Numbered from the stretch's first letter, positions 25,105 to 34,510 are shown. The stretch: DNA of 64,000 nucleotides from Rhodocyclaceae bacterium (GCA_008080565.1 VIKE01000037.1:1-64000), one strand, 5' to 3'. Notes: generated by a model from the letters alone, not told the origin. Program-made: numbers and translations.

Positions 25105-26952
25105 ATGCCGACCATTGCCCGCCTACCCGACCTCCTTATCAGCCAGATTGCCGCTGGCGAAGTGGTCGAAAGACCTGCCTCCGTCCTCAAGGAGCTCCTC
25201 GAAAACAGTCTGGATGCCGGCAGCAAGGCGATCCAGGTGCATCTCGAAGAAGGTGGCGTCAAGCTGATCCGCATCACCGATGACGGCTGCGGCATCGCGA
25301 AAGAGGAGCTGGCACTGGCCCTGACCCGGCACGCCACTTCAAAGATTTCCAGCCTCGATGACCTTGAGCGCGTTGGCACGCTTGGCTTTCGTGGCGAGGC
25401 GCTGGCGTCCGTCGCTTCCGTCGCCCGGCTGAGTATCACGAGTCGCGAACGCGGGGCAGCGCATGCCTGGAAACTGCGTGGCGAGCAGGGCGCCGAACCC
25501 GAACCGGCCGCCCTGATGGCCGGCACCGTCGTCGAAATGCGCGACCTTTACTTCAACACCCCGGCCCGCCGCAAGTTTTTGAAATCGGAAAGCACCGAAT
25601 TCGCCCACTGCGCCGACGCCGTCAAGCGCCTGGCGCTGACCCGGCCGGATGTGGCGATCAGCCTGACCCACAACGGCCGCAACCTGTTCCAGCTTGCCCC
25701 GGCCGACGCGCCACGGCGCATCGCCGACATTCTCGGCGACGATTTTCTCGGTGCCGCCCGCGCTGTCGATGCCGGCGCCGGCCCTTTGGCTATCGTCGGT
25801 TTCGCCATCGACCCGACGCGCGCCACCGATGCCAAGGATGGCCAGTACGTCTTCGTCAACGGCCGTTTCGTGCGCGACAAGGTGATCAGCCACGCCCTGC
25901 GCGAAGCCTATCGCGACGTGCTGCACGGCAGCCGCCAGCCGGCTGTCTGCCTGTTCGTCAACATCGACCCCGCGCTGGTCGACGTTAACGTCCACCCGGC
26001 CAAGACCGAAGTCCGCTTCCGCGATTCGCGCGCCATGCACCAGTTCGTCTTCCACGCCATCCAGCGTACGCTGGCCGCGCCGGTGCAGGCCGAAGCAGTG
26101 CCGGCGCTGGTTGAGCGCAGCGCAGCGAGCGGCGAAGACCCGACTTCCACGGTCAACCGGGAATATCGGCCAAATTCCGAATACGCCCCGCCGCTCCGTC
26201 ATCAAGGCAGCCTCGGCGTCGCCGAACCGGCCGCCGCGGCCTACCTCGCCTTCGCCCGCGCAGCCCAACAGGTCACGCCGTCGTCCGCCGGCCCGGCCAC
26301 GACATTTCAATTTCAGGCCAATTTTCCGGTTGACCGTGGCAACGACAGCCCGCAGCCCGACAGCGCCGGCCCTCCGCTCGGCTACGCCCTGGCCCAGTTG
26401 CACGGCATCTACATCCTCGCCCAGAACGCCCGCGGCCTGATCCTCATCGACATGCACGCGGCGCACGAGCGCATCCTCTACGAAAGGCTCAAAACCGCCT
26501 TCGACAACCGCCAGATCGCCACCCAGGCGCTGCTCATCCCGGCCGTCTTCTCGGCCGACCCGCTCGACATCGCCGCCGTCGAAGAGCACACCGATGCACT
26601 GGCCGACCTCGGCTTCCAGATCGCGCCGCTCGGCCCCAATCAGCTTGGCGTGCGCGCCGTCCCCGCCCTGCTCCAATCCGGCGACCCCGCCGCCCTGGCC
26701 AAGTCACTGATCGCCGAACTGCGCGAGCACGGCATCACCCAACTCGCCACCGCCCGGCGCAACGAACTGCTCGCTACCATGGCTTGCCATGGCGCCGTCC
26801 GCGCCCGCCGCTTGCTCACCGTCCCGGAAATGAACGCCCTGCTCCGCCAGATGGAAGAAACCGAACGCGCCGGCCAGTGCAACCACGGCCGACCGACGTG
26901 GACGGAACTATCACTCAACGATCTCGACAAACTGTTTCTGCGCGGGCAATAA
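25105..26952 (+). CDS. mutL: DNA mismatch repair protein MutL
   Basis: This 615-residue GHKL ATPase couples MutS to downstream repair steps. The N-terminal ATPase has ENSLDAGSKAI (residue about 33), DDGCGI and TLGFRGEAL. The C-terminal dimerisation domain begins near residue 430 and holds DMHAAHERILYE near residue 449, which fits the endonuclease pattern D-x-H-A-x2-E-x4-E with Met at the second position, so nicking activity is possible. The linker (residues about 335-425) contains two in-frame copies of the 36-bp repeat in opposite orientation, encoding residues 348-360 and 400-412. The linker is known to be variable in the family, so function should be intact. Confidence 0.96.
   Translation: MPTIARLPDLLISQIAAGEVVERPASVLKELLENSLDAGSKAIQVHLEEGGVKLIRITDDGCGIAKEELALALTRHATSKISSLDDLERVGTLGFRGEALASVASVARLSITSRERGAAHAWKLRGEQGAEPEPAALMAGTVVEMRDLYFNTPARRKFLKSESTEFAHCADAVKRLALTRPDVAISLTHNGRNLFQLAPADAPRRIADILGDDFLGAARAVDAGAGPLAIVGFAIDPTRATDAKDGQYVFVNGRFVRDKVISHALREAYRDVLHGSRQPAVCLFVNIDPALVDVNVHPAKTEVRFRDSRAMHQFVFHAIQRTLAAPVQAEAVPALVERSAASGEDPTSTVNREYRPNSEYAPPLRHQGSLGVAEPAAAAYLAFARAAQQVTPSSAGPATTFQFQANFPVDRGNDSPQPDSAGPPLGYALAQLHGIYILAQNARGLILIDMHAAHERILYERLKTAFDNRQIATQALLIPAVFSADPLDIAAVEEHTDALADLGFQIAPLGPNQLGVRAVPALLQSGDPAALAKSLIAELREHGITQLATARRNELLATMACHGAVRARRLLTVPEMNALLRQMEETERAGQCNHGRPTWTELSLNDLDKLFLRGQ
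26147..26182 (+). repeat. 36-bp repeat inside mutL, forward copy
   Basis: Starts CCACGGTCAACCGG, with CGGCCAAATTCCGAAT at the end. It is translated in frame as part of the linker (STVNREYRPNSEY). Confidence 0.85.
26304..26339 (-). repeat. 36-bp repeat inside mutL, reverse copy
   Basis: Starts ATTTCAATTTCAGGCCAA and ends CCGGTTGACCGTGG, 121 bp after and inverted relative to the first mutL copy. Translated as FQFQANFPVDRG in the linker. Confidence 0.9.
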
Positions 26953-26988
26953 TTCGGCGGCCTCAAACCCGTCCCGGCCCGCGCCCCC

Positions 26989-29700
26989 ATGATCTCATCC
27001 CTCAGGCAGTTACTCCGACCTTCCTCGGCAACCCCCGGTGGACGTCGCAACTTCCTGATCGGTTTGGGACTCCTCGCCCTCCTGACCTACATCGGGCTCA
27101 TTGCCGGTGGCCTGAAAGTGGCACTGGACCGTGAAAACGAGTTCACCCTGCGCAACCTCGACAATCTGGCCCGTGTTCTGGAGGCACATGCCCATAACAC
27201 TGTGGACAAGATCGACACCGTGCTGCTGGCCAGCCAACTACGCCTGAACACCACGCTGGCCGGCGAATCCGCGGATGCGGCTGCGATCAATGCCGCGCTG
27301 GCCAGCTATCTGGCGCTGATCGCCAGCGAATCGCAAAGCCTGCGCGTGGCCAATGCCGAGGGCAACTTCACGCATGACGCTTCGGGCAAGATCGCCAGCG
27401 TCCACATTCGCGACCGCGACTACTTCCAACGCAATCGCGATGGCGCCAGCGCGCTGGTCGTCTCCGAGCCGCTCTTTGCCAAGATCACCAGCAACTGGGT
27501 AATCACTCTGAGCCGCCGCCTCAATGACCGGCAAGGTCATTTCGCCGGCCTCGTCCAGGCGGCGGTGCGGGCCGATCATTTTCAGGAGTTTTTCACCAGC
27601 CTCAAGCTCGGCCCGGGCCAGAGCGTTGCCCTGGTCGACCGCGAACGCCGACTGATCGCCCGTTACCCGGCCGCCCCCGAGCGCCAGGGCAAAGTCCTCG
27701 AAAATACACCACTGACAGCGCTGATCGCCGACCAGCAGGGGTATGGCAGCTTCACCCACCGCTCCTCGGTTGACGACATCAAGCGGCTCTATGTCGCCCG
27801 TCAGGTCGCCCACTACCCGTTGTACGTGGTGATCGGGCACGCGCCGAGCAACTATCTGGCCAACTGGTACCAGCAAGTCCAGTGGTCAGTCCTCAGCACG
27901 CTGCTGCTGGCCTTCGTTCTGGGTGGCTGGATCGCTGTCTGGCTGCGCACCTACGACCGGGCGCATGCGCTGGCGCAAGACATGACCCGGGCCTACGAGA
28001 ACACCACGCGGCAAACCCGCGCCCTCCTCGACAGCCTGCCCGACCCGGCCTGGCTGAGCGACCGCCAGCAATGTCTGATCGCCGTCAACGACGCCTACGC
28101 GCGGGCCTGCGGCAAGCCGGCCGACACCCTGCCCGGGCAGACCGTGGCTGCCATCTGGCCGGCTGAAGCCGCCGAACCGCTGGTCCGGCAGGATACCCTG
28201 GCGCTGTCCGAACAACGCCAACAGCGGCGGACCGACACGCAGCAACTGGCCGACGGCGAGATTCGTCATTTCGAGTTCATCTCGACCCCGGTCCTCGACG
28301 AACGCGGCGAACTGACCGGCGTCGCCGGCGTTGCCCGCGACATCACGCAACTGCATCAGGACCAGGAGCGCATCCGCTACCTGGCCGAACACGACCAGCT
28401 GACCCGGCTCCCCAACCGCAGCATGCTGGCCGATCTGATGTCACAGGCGCTGGCGCTGACCTTCGGCACGCAAGCCGAGGTCGCCCTGATGTTCCTTGAC
28501 CTCGACCATTTCAAGAACGTCAACGACACGCTCGGCCACGAGATCGGCGACCAGTTGCTGCGCGAGGCAGCCCAGCGCCTGAGCCGCAGCCTCGATGCGC
28601 GCGACACGGTCAGCCGTCAGGGCGGCGACGAGTTCGCCATGCTCATCCAGGGCTACGGTTCGCCCTCACGTCTGGCCAGCATCGCCCAACGACTGATCGA
28701 CGCACTGGGCGAGCCCTTTATGGTGGCCGGACACGAATTGCGGGTTGGCGCCAGCATCGGCATCAGCACCTACCCAGAGGACGGCAAGGACATCGGCAGC
28801 CTGCTGAAGAACGCCGACACCGCGATGTACCAGGCCAAGGCCGCCGGCGGCAACGCCTACCGTTTCTTTACGCCCGAAATGAACACCCGCATCTCCGAAC
28901 GGGTGATGCTCGAAAACTCCCTGCGCCGGGCCTTGCGCGGCCAGGACATCTACCTCAATTACCAGCCACAGGTCGACGCCCAAAGTGGCCGCCTGATCGG
29001 CCTCGAAGCGCTGGTCCGCTGGAACCACCCGGAAAAAGGCAACATCCCGCCCGCCCGCTTCATCCCCATCGCCGAGGAAAGCAATCTGATCAACCAGATC
29101 GGCGACTGGGTGCTGCGCGAAGCCTGTCGGCAAACCCGCCAGTGGCAGGACCAGGGCCTGCCGCCCGTGGTCATGGCGGTCAACCTGTCCGCTGTTCAGT
29201 TGCGCCAGGCCAACCTCGCCCAACGGATCATCGCCATCCTCGCCGAGACGGGTCTGGAGCCCTGCTGGCTTGAGCTGGAAATCACCGAAAGCGCCTTCAT
29301 CCACGACACCGAGCGCATCGTCGCCGTGCTCGACGAACTAAGCGCCCTGGGCATCAAGCTGTCAATCGACGATTTCGGCACCGGCTACTCGAGCCTCGGC
29401 TACCTCAAGCGTCTGCCCTTCGACCGCATCAAGATCGACCAGTCCTTCGTCCGCGAATTGCCGGGCGACACCGACGACGTCGCCATCGTCCGGGCGATCA
29501 TCGCCATCGCCGACAGCCTGCAAAAGGAGGTCATTGCCGAAGGCGTCGAACAGGCCCACCAGGCCGCCTTCCTGCTCGATCACGGCTGCCGCCTGATGCA
29601 GGGCTACCACTTCGGCCGCCCGACCTCGGCGGTCGCCATCGAAGCCGTCTTGCTGCACGGCGGATACCTCCCGATGCGGCCCGTCGACACTGCCGTTTGA
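26989..29700 (+). CDS. Membrane-bound GGDEF-EAL protein with Cache and PAS domains
   Basis: This 903-residue c-di-GMP signalling enzyme has transmembrane segments near residues 22-42 and 298-320 that flank a periplasmic Cache-type sensor. A PAS domain (about 345-465) precedes GGDEF (SRQGGDEFAML near residue 545). EAL begins at GLEALVRWNHP near residue 665, with DDFGTGYSSLGYLK and a conserved Glu later in IAEGVEQ. Both active sites look intact, so it may make and break c-di-GMP. It follows mutL with 36 bp between. Confidence 0.95.
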   Translation: MISSLRQLLRPSSATPGGRRNFLIGLGLLALLTYIGLIAGGLKVALDRENEFTLRNLDNLARVLEAHAHNTVDKIDTVLLASQLRLNTTLAGESADAAAINAALASYLALIASESQSLRVANAEGNFTHDASGKIASVHIRDRDYFQRNRDGASALVVSEPLFAKITSNWVITLSRRLNDRQGHFAGLVQAAVRADHFQEFFTSLKLGPGQSVALVDRERRLIARYPAAPERQGKVLENTPLTALIADQQGYGSFTHRSSVDDIKRLYVARQVAHYPLYVVIGHAPSNYLANWYQQVQWSVLSTLLLAFVLGGWIAVWLRTYDRAHALAQDMTRAYENTTRQTRALLDSLPDPAWLSDRQQCLIAVNDAYARACGKPADTLPGQTVAAIWPAEAAEPLVRQDTLALSEQRQQRRTDTQQLADGEIRHFEFISTPVLDERGELTGVAGVARDITQLHQDQERIRYLAEHDQLTRLPNRSMLADLMSQALALTFGTQAEVALMFLDLDHFKNVNDTLGHEIGDQLLREAAQRLSRSLDARDTVSRQGGDEFAMLIQGYGSPSRLASIAQRLIDALGEPFMVAGHELRVGASIGISTYPEDGKDIGSLLKNADTAMYQAKAAGGNAYRFFTPEMNTRISERVMLENSLRRALRGQDIYLNYQPQVDAQSGRLIGLEALVRWNHPEKGNIPPARFIPIAEESNLINQIGDWVLREACRQTRQWQDQGLPPVVMAVNLSAVQLRQANLAQRIIAILAETGLEPCWLELEITESAFIHDTERIVAVLDELSALGIKLSIDDFGTGYSSLGYLKRLPFDRIKIDQSFVRELPGDTDDVAIVRAIIAIADSLQKEVIAEGVEQAHQAAFLLDHGCRLMQGYHFGRPTSAVAIEAVLLHGGYLPMRPVDTAV

Positions 29701-29743
29701 TGCCCGTAAATTTCATCGCTGTCCGCTCTGCGCAAAGCCGATA

Positions 29744-29779
29744 CCACGGTCAACCGGAAAATTGGTCAAAATATGAAAT
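29744..29779 (+). repeat. Copy of the 36-bp interspersed repeat (forward)
   Basis: CCACGGTCAACCGG start, GGTCAAAATATGAAAT end; 43 bp after the GGDEF-EAL stop. Confidence 0.9.
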
Positions 29780-29935
29780 CCGGCGCCGGCTCGACCTCCC
29801 GCCACCATGCAAACAACATGCTTGCATCCCATTTGAAAAGTTCGTAGGCTGCTGATCAGCCCCTCTTTTTTGAGGGGAAGCGCTCCATGATGGCCGGCTG
29901 CTTCGCCGGCAGACTTTCGACCGAGGGAGGCTTCC
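29780..29935 (+). other. Structured leader upstream of the lipoprotein gene
   Basis: It holds a hairpin CCCCTC-TTTTTT-GAGGGG (29860-29877) and a second GCCGGC / GCCGGC stem (29893-29910), then a strong ribosome site GAGGGAGG before the ATG. It could be a transcription start leader or a weak terminator plus leader. No known riboswitch was recognised. Confidence 0.4.
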
Positions 29936-30680
29936 ATGCTCAATCTGTTTTCCATCTCCGGTTTCGGACGCCGCAATGCATGGCGGCTGTTTTTTGCGCT
30001 TCTGCTAATGGCCGGGTTGAATGCCTGCGGAAAATCCAGCGCCCCGCTCGAGACATCGGTGGAAGCCGCACCGCCGCCCCCGCCACCGGCCGCCACCGCA
30101 GAGCCGCCACCCGCTGCCAAGAATGGCGGCACGACGCACCCCGAGACAGCGGCCATTGGCCGCGAATCGCCGCCGATCCCGCAGTTCGACTGGCCGCCGC
30201 CCAAGGCTTCGGCCGAAGAGTCGATACCCGACAAATGGCTGCGCACCGGCCCGGCAACGCGGCTGGCCGACGTTGCCGACAAGTTCGAGAAGGCCTTGCG
30301 TCTGGCCCACTACGAGCAGCGGAGCTATTACGCCGTGCCGCGCGGTTTTGCACTGGCGACCCAGCTTGAGCAGATCAAGGCCGATGGCACGCCGATGCCC
30401 GGGGCGGATCGCTGGAAGATTGGTGACCGACGCACCCTGGGTGCAGTCCGCCACAGTTCCGAGTGATGAACAGATCAGGAGCTGGGCCGGTGGCGGAGCG
30501 CACGCGCTGCCGGCGTCCATCGGCGCGTTGCCGTATGGCGCTGACTATCGCGCCCGCGCCCTTATCTACGAGTTCGAGAAGGGCGAATCCGGCCCGGCGA
30601 AAACCCTGCTGCCCAGCCCGGTTTCCGGAGAAGCCCATCTCGACAAGGGGGGCATCTGGGAACCCCTGAGCATCCTTTGA
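29936..30680 (+). pseudogene. Proline-rich lipoprotein, frameshifted
   Basis: The start at 29936 gives a lipoprotein leader ending LLMAGLNACGKSS. A Pro/Ala-rich spacer (APPPPPPAATAEPPP) follows, then a domain with EKALRLAHYEQRSYYAVPRGFALATQLEQI. After ADRWKIG near base 30424 the frame breaks. The continuing frame reads VTDAPWVQSATVPSDEQIR and then GALPYGADYRARALIYEFEKG, ending at 30680. The domain looks like a known but unnamed family in which some 20 residues come before the V-T-D-like strand, so a deletion is inferred. It precedes the TIR-domain gene by 15 bp and may form an operon with it. Confidence 0.7.
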
Positions 30681-30695
30681 ACGTAGAGCGCGCAC

Positions 30696-31343
30696 ATGGC
30701 TAATCCCGTCTTCATCAGCTACCGGCGCAGCGACACGACGGGTGAGGCCGGGCGGCTGGCCGATTCGCTCGAAAACCTGCTCGGCGCGGCCTGCGTCTTT
30801 CGCGATGCCGACGATATTCCGGCCGGCGAGGATTTCGAGGTCTTTTTGCAGCGCGAACTGGCCGGGACCGAGGTCACCGTCGTCCTCATCGGCAAGAAAT
30901 GGTTGGCCGAACTGAACCACCGACTCAACCAGCCAAACCCTGACTTCGTGCGCATCGAGATCGCCACCGCGCTAAAACTCGGCAAGCGGGTCATCCCGGT
31001 TTTGCTCCAGGGCGCCGAATTGCCGAGTGCGGCGTCCCTGCCCGACGATCTGCGCGCCCTCGTCAATCGCCAAGCCATCAACCTGCGCGACGAGGCGTGG
31101 ATCGCCGATGCCGGCCGCCTCGCCGACGCCATCGGCCGTCCCTACGACTGGCGGCGGCTGATGCTGCGCGCCTTGATTTTCATTGTCGCGGCGGTGGTGG
31201 CCACCAAATACGCCATCGGCGCCCTGGCCCCGAACGCCGACAACCAGCTTGAACTGGCGCGTGGCGTCATCGTCAGCCTGCTGGCGCTCTATACCGGCGT
31301 CGAAGGTTTCCTGTGGTGGAAACGCAAAAAGCGGGTGACGTAA
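30696..31343 (+). CDS. TIR-domain protein with C-terminal membrane helices
   Basis: This 215-residue protein has a TIR domain at residues 1-145: VFISYRRSDTTGEAGRL (box 1), then FRDADDIPAGEDFEVFLQREL, TVVLIGKKWL, and a helix with the candidate catalytic Glu in FVRIEIATALKLGKRVIPVLL. Two hydrophobic segments follow (about 155-175 and 190-207), ending in KRKKRVT. Bacterial TIR domains are often NAD-consuming enzymes in defence or signalling. Here the TIR is fused to a membrane anchor and follows a lipoprotein gene. No other defence gene is adjacent. Enzymatic function is inference. Confidence 0.85.
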   Translation: MANPVFISYRRSDTTGEAGRLADSLENLLGAACVFRDADDIPAGEDFEVFLQRELAGTEVTVVLIGKKWLAELNHRLNQPNPDFVRIEIATALKLGKRVIPVLLQGAELPSAASLPDDLRALVNRQAINLRDEAWIADAGRLADAIGRPYDWRRLMLRALIFIVAAVVATKYAIGALAPNADNQLELARGVIVSLLALYTGVEGFLWWKRKKRVT

Positions 31344-31356
31344 TTTGACGCGGCAA

Positions 31357-31854
31357 ATGGCGTCCATTTTGCTCTGGCTGTCCGGCGCGCTGACCATCGG
31401 CCTGTTCATCGCCATGGCCGTCCACTCGGCGCCATTGTCACCGGGCATTCCGGCGCTGCAATTCACCTTTGACGAGGCGGCCTTCAAGGCCATTCTTGCC
31501 CAGTGGGGCCCGGATGGTATCGAGCTTTTCCGCCGCCATTTGCGCATCGACTTTCCGGTGCTCGCCAGCTACGGCCTCTTCGGCTACCTGCTCGTCCGCT
31601 ACGGCTGTCTCTTCAGGCAACTCGACCAGACGACCCGGCGCCTTTCGAGCTGGACCATGCCTGGCGCCGCACTGCTCGATGCCATCGAAAACCTGCTTCA
31701 CCTCCAGTTGATTTCCGATACGACAAGCCACGCCCCGGCCGTCTACCTGATCGCCGGCCTGGTGGCGACCGGCAAATGGTTGCTGATCGCCAATTTCATG
31801 ACCGGGGCCCTATACCTGCTGGCCACCAAATGGCGCAAAGGCTGCGAGAAATGA
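31357..31854 (+). CDS. Hypothetical polytopic membrane protein
   Basis: This 165-residue protein has three or four hydrophobic segments (SILLWLSGALTIGLFIAMAV, VLASYGLFGYLLVRYG, VYLIAGLVATGKWLLIANF). No family recognised. An in-frame TTG at 31345, two bases after the TIR stop, would add four residues; the ATG at 31357 is preferred. The near-contiguous position suggests co-transcription with the TIR gene. A 36-bp repeat starts 16 bp after the stop. Confidence 0.65.
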   Translation: MASILLWLSGALTIGLFIAMAVHSAPLSPGIPALQFTFDEAAFKAILAQWGPDGIELFRRHLRIDFPVLASYGLFGYLLVRYGCLFRQLDQTTRRLSSWTMPGAALLDAIENLLHLQLISDTTSHAPAVYLIAGLVATGKWLLIANFMTGALYLLATKWRKGCEK

Positions 31855-31870
31855 CGCCAGCCAGGGAATC

Positions 31871-31905
31871 CCACGGTCGACCGGAAATTTTGGCCAAAAT
31901 TGAAA
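31871..31905 (+). repeat. Copy of the 36-bp interspersed repeat (forward)
   Basis: CCACGGTCGACCGG followed by AAATTTTGGCCAAAATT, which is a perfect dyad in this copy, and GAAA. Confidence 0.9.
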
Positions 31906-32038
31906 GGTCTTACGGCCAGCAATAACCAGTACCACCCTGCTCGCGCCAACCGGCGCCACCGCAAAACAAGCGCCGACAACGCACAAAACCACACATCGTT
32001 ACAGCCAATCATCGGCTGCGCCGCCTAAAATACCGGCG

Positions 32039-32851
32039 ATGTTCGTGTCCCATCCCTCTCCGGCCCGGCGAGCTCCGCTTTTCGCGTTTGCTGCCTCGCT
32101 CCTGATTCATGCCCTGATCCTGATGATCCCCCGGCATGATCCGGACGAAGCCTCAAGTCCACCGCGCATGGAAGCCCGCCTGCGCAAGCCGGTATCGACC
32201 GAAACGGCGAACGCTCCCGAGGCGCGCCAGAAGCCGGCGAAAATCAAGCCGGAACGCCCACGGTTGCTGACCACCAACAAGCGGAGCAAAACCTCGGTGG
32301 CCAGTGCGCCGCAATGGACGGCGGCAGAGAAAGCGGACATGAACCGCTTTCTCGACGAGCTCGACAACAACGCCAAATCCGCCCCCAAGCCGACACTGGC
32401 CCAGCGTTCAAAAGCCATGGCGCGCGAGGAAGCGTGGAAGCAGGCGCGGGAAGAATCGGCCGGCAGCGCCCTGCTCGACCTGCGCCCCAACGCCACCCCA
32501 CCCGACCCGTTCAGTCTGGAAATGTACCTCGAAGGCATGCTTAGACGCCTCAATCGCAGCGCCAGCTTCGTCAAGAATGACCCGCGCGCCAAGGGCATGC
32601 ATCCGGCTTCCATCGAGTTCAAGGTCAATCCGGACGGCACTATGAAGTCCTTCAAGGTCATCAATGCCGGCGATCAGGCCGACGAGATCGCCTTCGTCAA
32701 GGCCGTCGTCGAACGCTCCATCCCCTTCTCGCCCTTCCCGGTCGACCTCGACAGGGCGGCCCGCTCGCTGACCATGCGCATCTGCATCAATCCGGCCGGC
32801 TCGGGCGAAGGCGGCTTCGGCTTCACCCGGGCCAGCGGTCGGGCCTGCTGA
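32039..32851 (+). CDS. TonB-like energy-transducer protein
   Basis: This 270-residue protein has one N-terminal membrane helix (PLFAFAASLLIHALILMIP). A long Pro/Lys/Ala-rich spacer (TANAPEARQKPAKIKPERPR) and an alpha-helical section follow. The TonB C-terminal fold is near residues 180-265 (HPASIEFKVNPDGTMKSFKVI, ERSIPFSPFPVDL). No ExbBD genes or TonB-dependent receptor lie nearby. The alternative is a TolA-like protein; the spacer and C-terminus fit TonB better. Confidence 0.75.
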   Translation: MFVSHPSPARRAPLFAFAASLLIHALILMIPRHDPDEASSPPRMEARLRKPVSTETANAPEARQKPAKIKPERPRLLTTNKRSKTSVASAPQWTAAEKADMNRFLDELDNNAKSAPKPTLAQRSKAMAREEAWKQAREESAGSALLDLRPNATPPDPFSLEMYLEGMLRRLNRSASFVKNDPRAKGMHPASIEFKVNPDGTMKSFKVINAGDQADEIAFVKAVVERSIPFSPFPVDLDRAARSLTMRICINPAGSGEGGFGFTRASGRAC

Positions 32852-32866
32852 GCCTCGCCGCCCGGC

Positions 32867-34201
32867 TCACTTGGTCAGATTGACCGCTTCCTCCGCCCAG
32901 CCAATCGCTTCGACCGAGGCCGACTCGATGGCTTCGAGCGAATAGCCCAGCTCGTCGGCCAGACGCGCGACGTTCTGGACACGGCCCTTTTCGACGGCGA
33001 TGCTCAGCATCAGATAGCGCGCCAGCGGGCCACTGCTGTTGAGCAAAGCTTCGCTCAGCGCCGGCAGCAGATTGAGCTTGCCAACCACCGCACTCATCGG
33101 CAGGCCGAGCAAGCTGTCGAGCAGGGAAAGCAGGCCGAGCAGGAAGAATTCATCGCACTCCAGCTTGCTGTGCTTCTCCTGGCCAAGCAGTTCGAGGAAA
33201 CGCCCGCGCGCCAGAGCGAGTTCGAGCAGTACCTCGTCGCGCGGCGAGGCGGCACCAGCCCGGAACATGCCGATCGACAGCCAGCGGTAGAGCTGTTCCC
33301 GGCCTAGCACCATGATCGCCTGATCAATGCTGGTCACCGGCTGCGCCAACCCAACCATCGGCGAGTTGGCCATGGCCATCACCTTGACGATGACGCCGGG
33401 GTCGCGTTTGGCAATCTGGGCGATGTCGGCCAGCTCTGCGTCCTTGCGCAGCTGGTTGAGCATTTCAATGAGGACCAGCTGGCTCTGCCCGATTTCCTTG
33501 GCCTGCTGCTCCTCGTCCGGCTCGGTGGTGAATGAGCCAAGGCAATAGGCAATGCCATGCGAAACGCAGTAACGATGCTCCGGCCAGCGCCTGACCTTGT
33601 CGGCAATCAGCTCAAGGCCGGGCTTTTCCTGGCGCAGGGAGCGCAGCAGAACCTCAAGACTGGACAAGGAAAGCGCCGAAAAATCGAGGAGTAGATAATC
33701 GGCGTGTTCGAGGATCGTTTGCCGATGCGTCACGATGTCGCCGGCGGCCAGCGCTATCCTCGCCCCGGCGCCATGAATGGCGGCGGCAACTGCGTTCCAG
33801 TCGTCGGATACCTTGGTGCCATCGGGCAGGGCGAGCAGAAAGGTCGTCATCGGGCCGATCAGCGGCGTGTAGTCGTGCTGCGTCCAGTCATCTTGGCTCA
33901 GTGGAATCAGCGCCAGGCGCCGCGCGGCGAAGGCCGCGACGTTGTTGGCGGTGAGGATTTCCAGCGTCGCCGAGGCATCGGCGACCTGCTCCGAATCCGG
34001 CCGGCGGGCTGAGAAACGGTAGCCGGCTATGCGTGTCCGGGCATCGATGATCTCGTCTCGCAGCAGAACCACCGGCGAAGCCTTGCGAACGGCGACAACT
34101 GGTGCCGAAATAACCTGGACATCGGGCGACGAACTGCCGCCTTTGATGGGTGCGGCTTCTTCGCCCCCCATGCCGAAAACGCGTTTGATGAAACCGAACA
34201 T
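32867..34201 (-). CDS. EAL/HDOD (YuxH-type) signalling protein
   Basis: This 444-residue cytoplasmic protein has an N-terminal half that is a degenerate EAL-like domain (residues about 40-230; VVLLRDEIIDARTRIAGYRF, ALAAGDIVTHRQTILEHADYLLLDFSAL). It lacks the EAL catalytic triad. The C-terminal half is HDOD (LRKDAELADIAQIAKRDPGVIVKVMAMANSP, partly quoted). Such proteins act as non-catalytic c-di-GMP or stress signalling adaptors. The ATG at 34201 (MFGFIKRVFG) is chosen; an upstream start at 34315 in frame would add 38 residues. Convergent with the TonB-like gene. Confidence 0.82.
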   Translation of the reverse strand: MFGFIKRVFGMGGEEAAPIKGGSSSPDVQVISAPVVAVRKASPVVLLRDEIIDARTRIAGYRFSARRPDSEQVADASATLEILTANNVAAFAARRLALIPLSQDDWTQHDYTPLIGPMTTFLLALPDGTKVSDDWNAVAAAIHGAGARIALAAGDIVTHRQTILEHADYLLLDFSALSLSSLEVLLRSLRQEKPGLELIADKVRRWPEHRYCVSHGIAYCLGSFTTEPDEEQQAKEIGQSQLVLIEMLNQLRKDAELADIAQIAKRDPGVIVKVMAMANSPMVGLAQPVTSIDQAIMVLGREQLYRWLSIGMFRAGAASPRDEVLLELALARGRFLELLGQEKHSKLECDEFFLLGLLSLLDSLLGLPMSAVVGKLNLLPALSEALLNSSGPLARYLMLSIAVEKGRVQNVARLADELGYSLEAIESASVEAIGWAEEAVNLTK

Positions 34202-34510
34202 GATGCCAAGCCCCGAGATGAAGGAATCGGCGGCCAGGCCTGTATTGCCCGGAACAAGCCGATTTAACAGAGACATTATATTCATCAAATCGACCGACAA
34301 ACGGCGACACGGCAATTAGCTACTTTTCCCTTCGTTTTCCGCCGCCACTGCGCCAGACAAGCGCCATGACATGCGGCAATTTGACACATTCCGAAAGCAT
34401 TAGATTTTCCTTATGATCGCCCGGCCTGGCACCCCGTCCAGTTCGCCAGACAGGCTGTGCGGGAACATTGAGGCGCCATTTCAATAATTAAATCATCAGG
34501 GAGTAACACA
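34202..34510. other. Divergent intergenic region
   Basis: Contains the upstream extension of the EAL/HDOD ORF and an A/T-rich part (34381-34510) with TTGACA at 34381 but no well-spaced -10, and a leader with AGGGAG before the TTG start of the next gene. No ORF is supported. Confidence 0.4.

Noticed and set aside
25339-26676. Minus-strand ORF of 445 codons opposite mutL
   Set aside because: Antisense shadow of a conserved gene, without recognisable domains.
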